Positions 17,532-25,081 of a stretch of 49,114 bases of DNA are shown piece by piece. The DNA comes from Actinomycetes bacterium (GTDB taxonomy: Bacteria; Actinomycetota; Acidimicrobiia; Acidimicrobiales; GCA-2861595): contig JAHFUS010000029.1 of NCBI GenBank assembly GCA_023264975.1, positions 1 to 49,114 on the forward strand, in the 5' to 3' direction. A program made the translations under genes and the position numbers. How positions within the stretch are numbered: the first letter of the stretch is position 1; the number at the start of each line of letters is the position of its first letter. The notes below the pieces were generated by a model. It did no database searches and was not told the DNA's origin. It saw only the letters and a list, made by a program, of their open reading frames with translations.

Positions 17532-18313
17532 GCGTCCCGGCGCAGACATCAACCATCGTTCTGGCCCGACAGCGGGCCGTCCTCCTGGTCACGCTGCTGG
17601 TGTTGGCCGTTGTGGGATGGGTCGTGATCCTCGCCCAGGCTGGCGACTCAGAGTCCATGGGTGCGATGCACGGCCACGCCATGGGGCCAGATCTCACCAA
17701 GGGCTCGGCGCCGCTGTTCTTCGCCATGTGGGTGGCCATGATGGCGGCCACGATGTTCCCGGCCGCGGCACCGATGGTCCTGCTGTACGCCAAGGTCCAA
17801 AGCCAGAGGCACAGCGGCAGCACCACCTTGTTCATCGCCTCCTACCTCACTCTTTGGGTTCTCTTCGGCGCCATCGCCTTCGGCCTCGGTGCGGGTGTCG
17901 AGACACTGGCTGAGCGCTCGGGCTGGGTCGCCGACCACTGGGCCCGCGCCGGAGGCGTGCTGTTGGTCCTGGCTGGGCTCTACCAGCTCTCCTCCCTGAA
18001 ACTGCGTTGCCTGTCCAACTGTCGTTCGCCGCTCTCGTTCCTGATCCACCGCTGGCGCCCCGGAGCGGCAGGGGCCATCCGTATGGGACTCCAGCACGGC
18101 GTCTCCTGCCTCGGGTGTTGTTGGCTGCTCTTTCTCGTTCTGGTCCCCATCGGCGTCATGAACGTGGCCGCCATGCTCATGGTGACCATTCTCGTCTTCG
18201 CTGAGAAGGTGCTCCCCTGGGGCCGCACCGCCAGCCGGGTGGGGGCACTCTCGTTGGCTTTGTACGGCCTCTCAGTCGTTCTATGGCCAGCATTGCTCCC
18301 CACCGTCGCCTGA
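17462..18313 (+). CDS. DUF2182 integral membrane protein (copy 1)
   Basis: A 283-residue membrane protein with about six or seven helices and the DUF2182 signatures MWVAMMAATMFPAAAPM, CLSNCRSPLSFL and CLGCCWLLFLVL, plus a Met/His-rich loop (MGAMHGHAMG) after the first helix. Databases describe the family as predicted metal-binding; its true function is unknown. The conserved Cys pairs and Met/His loop suggest metal or redox work in partnership with DUF1326. ATG at 17462 is given as start but has no ribosome binding site. Translation may instead be coupled to the 30-residue ORF, at or near the CTG at 17528. Copy 2 lies at 23523-24341. Confidence 0.8.
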   Translation: MADRRDGRSQAATAERLRLERPLSVPAQTSTIVLARQRAVLLVTLLVLAVVGWVVILAQAGDSESMGAMHGHAMGPDLTKGSAPLFFAMWVAMMAATMFPAAAPMVLLYAKVQSQRHSGSTTLFIASYLTLWVLFGAIAFGLGAGVETLAERSGWVADHWARAGGVLLVLAGLYQLSSLKLRCLSNCRSPLSFLIHRWRPGAAGAIRMGLQHGVSCLGCCWLLFLVLVPIGVMNVAAMLMVTILVFAEKVLPWGRTASRVGALSLALYGLSVVLWPALLPTVA

Positions 18314-18359
18314 CTCCCCGCCGGCCATCGACTCTCCCTTCTGGCGGAGGAAACGGCTC

Positions 18360-18470
18360 TTAGATACGGCGTATCCACATCGCACGGATCACGTCGCCGA
18401 GCTTGCGGTAGGCGAACAAGAGGCCGGGCGGCCGGGCCGCGACCACGGCGGTGCCGCTGTAGTGCGCCCG
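18360..18470 (-). pseudogene. Unidentified 3' gene remnant
   Basis: On the minus strand a stretch ending in TAA (18360-18362) encodes about 36 residues with protein-like composition (AHYSGTAVVAARPPG, then LLFAYRKLGDVIRAMW). It differs in reading frame from the membrane gene upstream and has no start of its own. It resembles the C-terminus of a lost gene. No family is recognised. Low confidence; it may be chance coding in GC-rich DNA. Confidence 0.25.
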
Positions 18471-18480
18471 CCCGTGTGCC

Positions 18481-19113
18481 CTACGCCCTCCAGCGCCGGC
18501 GGGCCGGGTCTCGTGAGCGGACGAGGGCCACGAGGGCGCCGGCGCCGGCCACGACCAGCCAGCGCCGGTCGAAATCGGGCCGGGCCAGGCTGGGGATCCA
18601 CGACCACCGCTCGGCCACGGAGCTGAGGGTTGCGAGGGCGAGCACGGCGCCCAGGGCGCTGGACACGCCCGGGGCCATCGGCCCGTCGGCGGGGGCGGCC
18701 GAGGCCAGGGCGGCGGCCGTTCCCGCCGCTGCCACCAGCACGGCCAGCGGGCCGGCCAGGGCGACGGGTGGCCCGCCGGCCGTCGCTGCCAGCACCAGCG
18801 CCGCTCCGAAGCCGGCGATGAGGACGAGGGCCACGCCCACCGCCCGCAGGGCCCGGCGGGCGACGAGCGGGGTCGGTGACGGGGCGAGGACGTTGGCCGC
18901 CTGGTCGTCGGCGGCGAAGCCGGCGCCCGCGCCGGCGAAGAGAGCGGCCGCCTGCAGGGCCAAGGTGAGGTCGCTGCCGCCCCGGGCCCGGGTGACGAGC
19001 GCCGGGAGCGCAGCCATGATCCCGAGGGCCGCCACCGCCCGCGGCACGGTGCGGGCGGTGACCGCCACCGCCTCCCGGTTCGCCCGCCCGGCGTGCCTCG
19101 TCAGTACGTGCAC
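18481..19113 (-). CDS. Integral membrane protein, probable ABC permease accessory subunit
   Basis: A 210-residue protein with about six hydrophobic helices rich in Ala, Leu and Val and short Arg-containing loops. It starts at GTG 19113, overlapping by 13 bases the end of the frameshifted permease gene, and ends in TAG at 18481. It is the last gene of the sigma/anti-sigma/ABC operon and probably forms part of, or assists, that transporter. No specific family motif was recognised, so the role rests on context. The same frame stays open far upstream, but only as antisense-like Arg/Pro/Gly-rich noise. Confidence 0.6.
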   Translation of the reverse strand: MHVLTRHAGRANREAVAVTARTVPRAVAALGIMAALPALVTRARGGSDLTLALQAAALFAGAGAGFAADDQAANVLAPSPTPLVARRALRAVGVALVLIAGFGAALVLAATAGGPPVALAGPLAVLVAAAGTAAALASAAPADGPMAPGVSSALGAVLALATLSSVAERWSWIPSLARPDFDRRWLVVAGAGALVALVRSRDPARRRWRA

Positions 19114-20937
19114 GGCATCGGCTCGGCCGTGACCGGGGTGACCGGGCCGATCGGGGCCAGGCCCAGGGCGGCGAGAAGGTCGTCGGTGGTGGTGGAGGCG
19201 TCGGAGAGATAAGCCCACCGGGCATGGAGGACACGGCGGACGGCGGCCTCGGGGAGGGCCAGCACGGCCCGGGCGGCCGTCAGGTCCTCGGGTGCCCACG
19301 CCACGGGTGACGCGCCCAGGTCGCACGAATCGGGCCAGGCCATGCCCCGGTCCTGGGCGCTCGGGGGTTCGCCGGTCTCCGAGGAGTGGGGGTCCGGGGC
19401 GGGGGGACTGGCCAGGGTGCCGGCCTCCCCGAGCGACAGCCCCCGGGCGGCCAGCCAGAGGGCGACCACGCCGCGCGCCTGCCCGGCGACCACTGTGGGG
19501 AGGTCGCCGGCCCGGGGGCGGACGGGAAGGCCCACGGCGGCGAACGCGGTGGTCATGCGGGCCGCCGTCCGTGCCGACACGCCGAGCCGGAACCCGAGGG
19601 GGAGAGCGTCCCGGGCGCCCACGCCCCGGCCCCCGAGGGCCCGGGCGACCTCGGGTCCGAGGTTGGCGAGGGTGCCGTCGAAGACCTGGCGGTGGACCAC
19701 CGGCCCCACCGCCTCGGGCGTGGCGGCCATCACCGGCGCCACCTCGGCGATCATGACCCGGGCGTAGGCGCCGTACCCGCGGTACGCGCACACGCTGACC
19801 CGCCCGGCGTCGAGGCACGACTGGTGGCGCTCGGGCTCGGCGACGAGGGACGCCAGCCGTGCGGCGCCGGCCCGGGAGACGGGCCGGGTCTGGGCGATCC
19901 CGGCACCCGCCGCCACCAGGGCGACGACCCCGAAAACGGCCACCGTGCGGCGGCCGCCGTGGCGGGCGAACGCCAGCACGGAAACCAGGGCGACGAGGGC
20001 CACCAGCCAGGCCAGGTGCCACCACACCGGCCGGATGGTGAAGAGCAGGTCGTGGGTGGGGGTAGCGGGGCCACGTGGACAGCTGGCGGGCATTGCTCCA
20101 GTGCGGCTCGCCGACGTTGCCCAGGCCCAGGATCGGGAACAGGAGCAGAGCCACCGCCACCATGGGGACGAGCCGCCACGGCGCCCACCGGCCGAGAGCG
20201 ACGCCGAGCGCCACGCCACCCGCCCCGAGCGCGAGGGCGGCGGCCACGTCGCCGGCGGCGGCGCCGTCGATGGGCCCGTACACCGCCCCAGCCCGCGCCG
20301 CCGTCAGGCCTACGAATGCGGCGCAGAACACGGCCAGGGCGGCCACCGGCACCCAGGCGGTGAGGAGGTGCCCGGCGGTGCGGGTGGCCTGGTCCAGCGG
20401 GCAGGCGTCGAAGAGCTCGTCGGCGCCGTCGCGCCGGGCGCGGGTGACGGCCCGGTGGGCGGCGACCACGGCCATGCCGGCCATCGGGTGGGCCATCACC
20501 GTCAGGTTCGCGAAGACGAGGCGCCACGGCTGGTTGACGTCGTCGGGCGCCCAGACCCAGCCGAACAGCACCAGCATGAGGACGCAGAACCCGATGCCGG
20601 CCCCGAACCACAGGTCGGCCGTGAACCGATCGGATTCGACCCGGGCCAGGGCCACGGCCAGGCGGCGGGGGGACGACGGCGGCCGGGGAGCGGCGGTCAC
20701 CGCCACCCCCGGCGGGAGCCCCGCGGCCGGGGCGGCGGTCGCGGCAGCCGATGCGCGGCCCCAGTCCAGCTCGGGCACGGTGCCGACCCGCGTCCCCTGT
20801 GACCTCACGACCAGCAGTGCCGCCACCGGCACGAGGACGAGCACCAGGCCGCTGCCGCCGCGCACGCCGCCGAACAGCAGGCCGCTGGCGGCGAAGACGC
20901 CGACGATGACCACGGCGGACCCCGAGAAGCGGCGCAC
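19101..20937 (-). pseudogene. ABC transporter permease, frameshifted at a C5 run
   Basis: The protein begins at GTG 20937 (MRRFSGSAVVIVGVFAASG) as a multi-helix membrane protein with APDDVNQPWRLVFANL and continues to WSNARQLSTWPRY. It then loses sense in that frame. The sensible sequence resumes in the neighbouring frame as THDLLFTIRPVWWHLAWLVAL and runs to TGA at 19101. Removing one C from the CCCCC run (GGGGG on the plus strand at 20059-20063) joins both halves as STWPRYPTHDLLF, giving about 612 residues. The gene follows the ABC ATPase by one base and is its evident permease partner. Mutation, assembly error or slippage cannot be told apart from one sequence. Confidence 0.7.
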
Positions 20938-20938
20938 G

Positions 20939-21799
20939 TCAGGCGGCCGGGGCGTCGGCGAACGCGCCCGTGAGCAGGAGGTAGCCGTCCTCGATGGTGG
21001 GCGCCACCAGGTCGGCGCCGGCCGGGGGGTCGCCCACGTGGCGTACGGCGCCCTCGGCGGTGACCCAGGCCAGCCCGGCGCCGGCCTGGCGGTGGTCGGC
21101 CACCCACACCCGCCCGTCCGCCAGCCGGGCCAGGTCCCGGGGAGCCCCTGCGAAGTGCACGGCGCCCGACGTGAGCACCACCACGTGGTGGCACAGGGCG
21201 GCCACGTCGTCGGTCTGGTGGGTGGACAGCAGCACGGTGGAGGTCGGCTGGGAGCCCAGCAGCTCGCGGAAACGCAGCCGCTGTTCGGGGTCGAGACCGG
21301 CGGTGGGCTCGTCCAGGACGAGGAGGTCGGGCGTGCCGAGCAGCGCTTGGGCGATGCCGACCCGCCGGCGCATCCCGCCGGACAGGGCGCTGATGCGCTT
21401 GTGCAGCACCGGCTCGAGCCCGACGAGGGCGAGCACCCGGCGCACCTCGTCGTGGCGGGTGCGGCGATCGCCCCACTCCTTGAGGATGGCCACGTAGTCG
21501 ACGAACTCGAAGGCGGTGAAGGCGCGATGGAAGCCGGGCTCCTGGGGCAGGTACCCGAGCCGGCGGCGGATGGCCAGGCGCCCGTCGGCCGTCCCGGGAT
21601 CGTTACCGAGCACCTCGACCGTCCCGGAGTCGGGTGCCCCGACGGTGGCGAGGATCCGCAGCAGGGTGGTCTTCCCGGCGCCGTTGGGCCCGAGGAGGCC
21701 GGTGACCCCCGGCCCGAGGTCGAGGTCGACGCCGGCGAGGGCGATCGTCGACCCGAACCGCCGCGCCACCTGGCGCACCCGCACGGTGGTGGAACTCAT
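20939..21799 (-). CDS. ABC transporter ATP-binding protein
   Basis: A 286-residue ATPase of the ABC-2 type. Walker A is GPNGAGKTT, the Q-loop is LGYLPQEPGF, the signature is LSGGMRRRVGIAQALL, Walker B is LLVLDEPTAGLD and the switch His is in LSTHQTDD. ATG at 21799 overlaps the upstream stop as ATGA, and GGAGG stands five bases before it. A C-terminal extension of about 80 residues follows the core. It should energise the membrane proteins encoded immediately downstream. The substrate is unknown; linkage to an ECF sigma factor suggests an envelope-stress or antibiotic-export module. Confidence 0.9.
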   Translation of the reverse strand: MSSTTVRVRQVARRFGSTIALAGVDLDLGPGVTGLLGPNGAGKTTLLRILATVGAPDSGTVEVLGNDPGTADGRLAIRRRLGYLPQEPGFHRAFTAFEFVDYVAILKEWGDRRTRHDEVRRVLALVGLEPVLHKRISALSGGMRRRVGIAQALLGTPDLLVLDEPTAGLDPEQRLRFRELLGSQPTSTVLLSTHQTDDVAALCHHVVVLTSGAVHFAGAPRDLARLADGRVWVADHRQAGAGLAWVTAEGAVRHVGDPPAGADLVAPTIEDGYLLLTGAFADAPAA

Positions 21800-22629
21800 C
21801 GGACCTCCAGGTAGGAGAAGTGGCGCCGGCGGGCGACCACCACGCTTGTCGCCAGCACGGCCAGCAGGGCGAAGGCTGCCTGCCCTGAGGCGGCGAACAG
21901 GGCGGCGTCGGCCAGCGAGCCGGCGGTGCGGCCGCCATGGGAGGCGACCAGCAAGGTGAGGATCCAGCCCAGGGAAGCGGCGGCGACGGCGCGCCGCGGG
22001 TCGACCCACGTGGACGCCGCCAGCGCGGCGACCGTGAGGAGCAGGGAGGGCAGGAACCACGCCGCCGCCGCCGGTCCGAGGTCGGGAAGGGCCACCGCGC
22101 CGGCGCCCAGCACGAGCATCGACGTGGCCACCACCGCCTGGGCCCGCCGCAGCAGCAGTCCGGTGCTCGCCATCGGGGCGGCCGCGCCCGCCTCGCCGCC
22201 GGGGTCGGCCTCGGGCATGAAGGCGGCGGCCACACCACCGAGCGGGAGCAGCGGGGCCAACGCGAGAAACGGAGCCGGCGAGCCCGAGGTGCGGCTGACG
22301 GCGACCGCGCCGGCGATCATGGCCACCACCGCGGCCAGCCACGCCACCCGCAGCGCCGGGGTGGCGGCGACCAGGCGTGCTGTCTCCTCGGGCACGAGCC
22401 GGGCCAGGAGCCGCTCGACCACGCCTCGGCGGGGCCTGTCGACGGCGTCGACCACCGCCTGCCACGAACGGTCGAGGGCGACCGGGTCGGCCTCGGTAGC
22501 CACCGCCGCGCGGCACGCCGCGCAGCCGGTGATGTGGGTCTCCACCGACGAGGCGGTGACGTCGTCGAGGTCGGCCGGCTCGGTGGCGAAGCGGGTGAGG
22601 ATCTCACCGGGAACGTGCCATACGGTCAT
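21796..22629 (-). CDS. Anti-sigma factor with zinc-finger domain and membrane helices
   Basis: 277 residues. The N-terminal part has the zinc-binding anti-sigma pattern H-x3-C-x2-C (HITGCAACR), in a zf-HC2-like domain that should bind the sigma factor encoded upstream. Residues from about 95 on form roughly six membrane helices, more than the single helix of most anti-sigma factors. It starts at ATG 22629, 76 bases after the sigma stop, and overlaps the ABC ATPase start. The polytopic C-terminus could itself be a sensor or a permease-like subunit. Confidence 0.8.
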   Translation of the reverse strand: MTVWHVPGEILTRFATEPADLDDVTASSVETHITGCAACRAAVATEADPVALDRSWQAVVDAVDRPRRGVVERLLARLVPEETARLVAATPALRVAWLAAVVAMIAGAVAVSRTSGSPAPFLALAPLLPLGGVAAAFMPEADPGGEAGAAAPMASTGLLLRRAQAVVATSMLVLGAGAVALPDLGPAAAAWFLPSLLLTVAALAASTWVDPRRAVAAASLGWILTLLVASHGGRTAGSLADAALFAASGQAAFALLAVLATSVVVARRRHFSYLEVR

Positions 22630-22705
22630 CGGCCCAGCCTCCTTTCGTGTTGTCCTGGCAGCGAGTTGGTCACTGGAGCACCCATGGGTCGTCCTCCCCG
22701 GCCGT

Positions 22706-23248
22706 TCATGCGAGCGTCGCCCGCAACTGGGCCTTGGCCCGCATCATGCGGGTCTTCACCGTCCCGGACGGGATGCCGAGCAGCCGCCCGGCCTCTCGCG
22801 TCGTGAGCCCGTCGATCACGGTGGCCTGCACGACCGCCCTCAGCTCGGGCGAGAGCTGGCGCAGGGCGACCCCCAGTTCCCCGTGCTCCACTCCCAGCAG
22901 CACCTGCTCGGCGGCGTCGACCACCCGCCCGTCCTGCCCGTCGTCGCTCCGGAAGGCGACAGGCGCCCAGCGCCGCCGGCTGCGCAGCACGCCAATGAGG
23001 CGACGGATGGCGATGCCCCACATCCACGCCGCCGGTTCTCCCCTGCCGTCGAAGCGGGCGGCGCCCCGCCACACGGCCACGAACGTGTCCTGGAGGGCGT
23101 CGAGGACGATGTCGTCGTCGGCGCACCGGCGCCGCAGGCGGGAGCGGATCCATGGCGCGTGGCGGTCGTGGAGCAGGCGCAGCGCCTCGCGGTCGCCGCC
23201 GGCGACCGCGCTCAGCAACTCTGCGTCGCTGCGCTCCACTGACGCCAT
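22706..23248 (-). CDS. ECF-family RNA polymerase sigma factor
   Basis: A 180-residue group 4 sigma factor. Region 2 (about 10-80) includes DALQDTFVAVWRGAARFDG and AAWMWGIAIRRLIG. Region 4 (about 125-178) includes LSPELRAVVQATVIDG, LTTREAGRLLGIPSGTVKTRM and a basic end. A flexible linker lies between. It starts at ATG 23248 with a purine-rich GAAGGGA upstream, and heads the operon sigma / anti-sigma / ABC ATPase / permease / membrane protein. As usual for ECF systems it probably activates its own operon; I could not assign its promoter motif. Confidence 0.9.
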   Translation of the reverse strand: MASVERSDAELLSAVAGGDREALRLLHDRHAPWIRSRLRRRCADDDIVLDALQDTFVAVWRGAARFDGRGEPAAWMWGIAIRRLIGVLRSRRRWAPVAFRSDDGQDGRVVDAAEQVLLGVEHGELGVALRQLSPELRAVVQATVIDGLTTREAGRLLGIPSGTVKTRMMRAKAQLRATLA

Positions 23249-23362
23249 GGTGGTCCCTTCTCGGCCGCTGCGCTTTCCATACCGGAGTGTGCACGGCTTG
23301 TCGCGGCGGCACCGCCCCGCGGTTCGTTTCGCCGCAGGACGATTCCCTACTGGGCCTGTGGC

Positions 23363-23536
23363 GAGGTGGGAGGGGCTGACGAGCTCGCCGCTCCCGATCT
23401 CATCGACGTCGAGACGGTCGCTGTGCTCGGTAAGCGACGGTTGGCTGGCGCGATCTCAGATCGCCGCTTCGACATCGCGGTCAAGGCCGCAAGAAAACGA
23501 GAAGGGGGTCGTGAGCCCAGAGTCAGACAGCGGTAG
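23363..23536 (+). pseudogene. PIN-domain (VapC-like) toxin remnant
   Basis: A short plus-strand frame encodes ADELAAPDLIDVETVAVLGK, then RRLAGAISDRRFDIAVK, the helix-strand pattern around the second conserved acidic residue of VapC-type PIN ribonucleases (compare the family pattern aPhLiDvEvasvLRRlvLaG). The N-terminus with the first catalytic Asp and the C-terminal half are absent; after about 23480 the frame is basic and unrelated up to TAG at 23534-23536. It lies between the ECF sigma gene and the second DUF2182 gene, overlapping the 3' end of the latter. It is a decayed toxin gene at most. Confidence 0.45.
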
Positions 23537-24341
23537 GTAGCGCCTCGGGCACGGCCAAGGCCAGGACGCCGTAGGCGATCAGCACGACTGCCGCCACCCT
23601 CGCCACCCGCTCGCCCCCGGGCAGCGCCTTCTCGGCGAACACCAGGGCCGCCACCGCCAACATCGCGGCCACGTTCATGACGCCGAGCGGGAAGAGCACG
23701 AGGAACAGCACCCAGCAGCAACCGACGCAGAACAGGCCGTGGCGGAACGCCATCTTCACCGCACCCCACCGACCGGGTTGCCAGTAGCTGAGCATGAACG
23801 ACAGCGGCGAACGGCACCGTGACAGGCAGACCCGCTTGAGGGGCGTCAGCTGGTAGCCGCCTGCGGCCACGAGGAGCAGAGCAGCAAGACGGGATACGTC
23901 GTCGCTCGCCCAGGTCGAGCCGTCGGCAAGCCGCTCGACCGTCACGGCCATCCCGTAGCCCACGGCGCCGAACAGCAGCCACACGGCGACATAAGGCGCC
24001 ACGAACACCCACGTCGGCACGACCGAGGAGCCCTCGAGGCCCTTCTTCGACTGCGACCGGGCGAAGGCGACGATCATGGGCGCCGAGGCCGGGAACATCA
24101 TCCCGACCATCATCGCGACCCACATTGCAAGGAACAGCGGTGCCGCCATCTCCATGGTGAGGTCCAGGGAGCCGGCCGTCCCGATGCCGGCGCCGGCCAT
24201 GTCCATTCCCATCCCGGTACGGCCGTCGTCCATCGTGACCGCCTGCCACACGACGATCACCCAGGCGATGGCGGCCAGGCCGAGCAGAACCACCAGAACA
24301 AGCCGGCGTTCCGCCTCCAGCGGGCGCGGCGGGGCCGTCAC
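23523..24341 (-). CDS. DUF2182 integral membrane protein (copy 2)
   Basis: A 272-residue membrane protein of the same family as the one at 17462-18313, with matching motifs MWVAMMVGMMFPASAPM, CLSRCRSPLSFM and CVGCCWVLFLVLFPLGVMN, and a Met/Gly-rich loop (MGMDMAGAG) after the first helix. It starts at GTG 24341, 16 bases after the DUF1326 stop, so the two genes form one transcription unit here, whereas in copy 1 they are divergent. Function is unknown; Cys pairs and Met-rich loop are consistent with a role in metal or thiol handling. Confidence 0.83.
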   Translation of the reverse strand: MTAPPRPLEAERRLVLVVLLGLAAIAWVIVVWQAVTMDDGRTGMGMDMAGAGIGTAGSLDLTMEMAAPLFLAMWVAMMVGMMFPASAPMIVAFARSQSKKGLEGSSVVPTWVFVAPYVAVWLLFGAVGYGMAVTVERLADGSTWASDDVSRLAALLLVAAGGYQLTPLKRVCLSRCRSPLSFMLSYWQPGRWGAVKMAFRHGLFCVGCCWVLFLVLFPLGVMNVAAMLAVAALVFAEKALPGGERVARVAAVVLIAYGVLALAVPEALPTAV

Positions 24342-24357
24342 GACCGGCCGCTGACTG

Positions 24358-24954
24358 TCAGAACGACCAGTCGAACGGTGTCGCGGCGCCGTTCCCGAGG
24401 GTCTGCCACTGCCGCAGGTCCGGGTCGCTCACGCCGCCTGCGGCCACGGCCAACTCCTGCATCTCCACTGCGAAGCCTGCGAACAACGGGGCGTTGACCA
24501 CCGTCGTCTGCTTGCCGTCCTCCGTCCGCATCCGGGCCATCGAGATGTCGACGAGGCCCTCGACCTTCACCACTGGGTTCTCGCCGCCCATGACTTCCAG
24601 TGGCGCGGTCTTCGACGGCAGGAACTCGCCGATCATGCCCGCCACGCCCTCCCAGACCCCTCCCCGCTTCCCGTGGAAGATGGCCTCCAGCTCGGCGTTC
24701 TGCTCGGCGGAGCCGGAGGCGTCGAGGTAGAGGATCCCCTTGTCGATGCCCCCCATGAAGTCGCCGGGCAGCTCAGCGTGGAGCACGACCCGAGCACCGC
24801 CGAGGGACACTCCGCTCGATTCACCGGAGTCGATGGCGAACCCGAGGACTCCCGAACACCAGCCCTGCGAGGGTTCTGCCGGGCCGAAGTTACACGGGCA
24901 ATACGTCTTGCAACTGCAACTCTCGTACCAAGTGCCCTTCATCGCCCACCCCAT
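24358..24954 (-). CDS. DUF1326 domain protein (copy 2)
   Basis: A 198-residue protein with the cysteine cluster CSCKTYCPC (again C-x-C-x3-C-x-C), a DUF1326 core with WCSGVLGFAIDSGESSGVSL and a C-terminus ending PFDWSF. The ATG at 24954 is favoured because GGAGG lies five bases upstream; a GTG 30 bases further 5' lacks such a site. It is cotranscribed with the DUF2182 gene. Overall it is clearly divergent from copy 1, so the two pairs are not a recent duplication. Confidence 0.83.
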   Translation of the reverse strand: MGWAMKGTWYESCSCKTYCPCNFGPAEPSQGWCSGVLGFAIDSGESSGVSLGGARVVLHAELPGDFMGGIDKGILYLDASGSAEQNAELEAIFHGKRGGVWEGVAGMIGEFLPSKTAPLEVMGGENPVVKVEGLVDISMARMRTEDGKQTTVVNAPLFAGFAVEMQELAVAAGGVSDPDLRQWQTLGNGAATPFDWSF

Positions 24955-25081
24955 CGCGGCCTCCGTTCGCGAATCCCCTGACACGCCCGACGTCGACGAA
25001 GTTTACGCCCGCGCAACCGGTCTGGCCAGTGGTTCCAGCGAACAAGTCGCGAAATGGCGTTCTGCGAGGTTTCGGTGTCTC

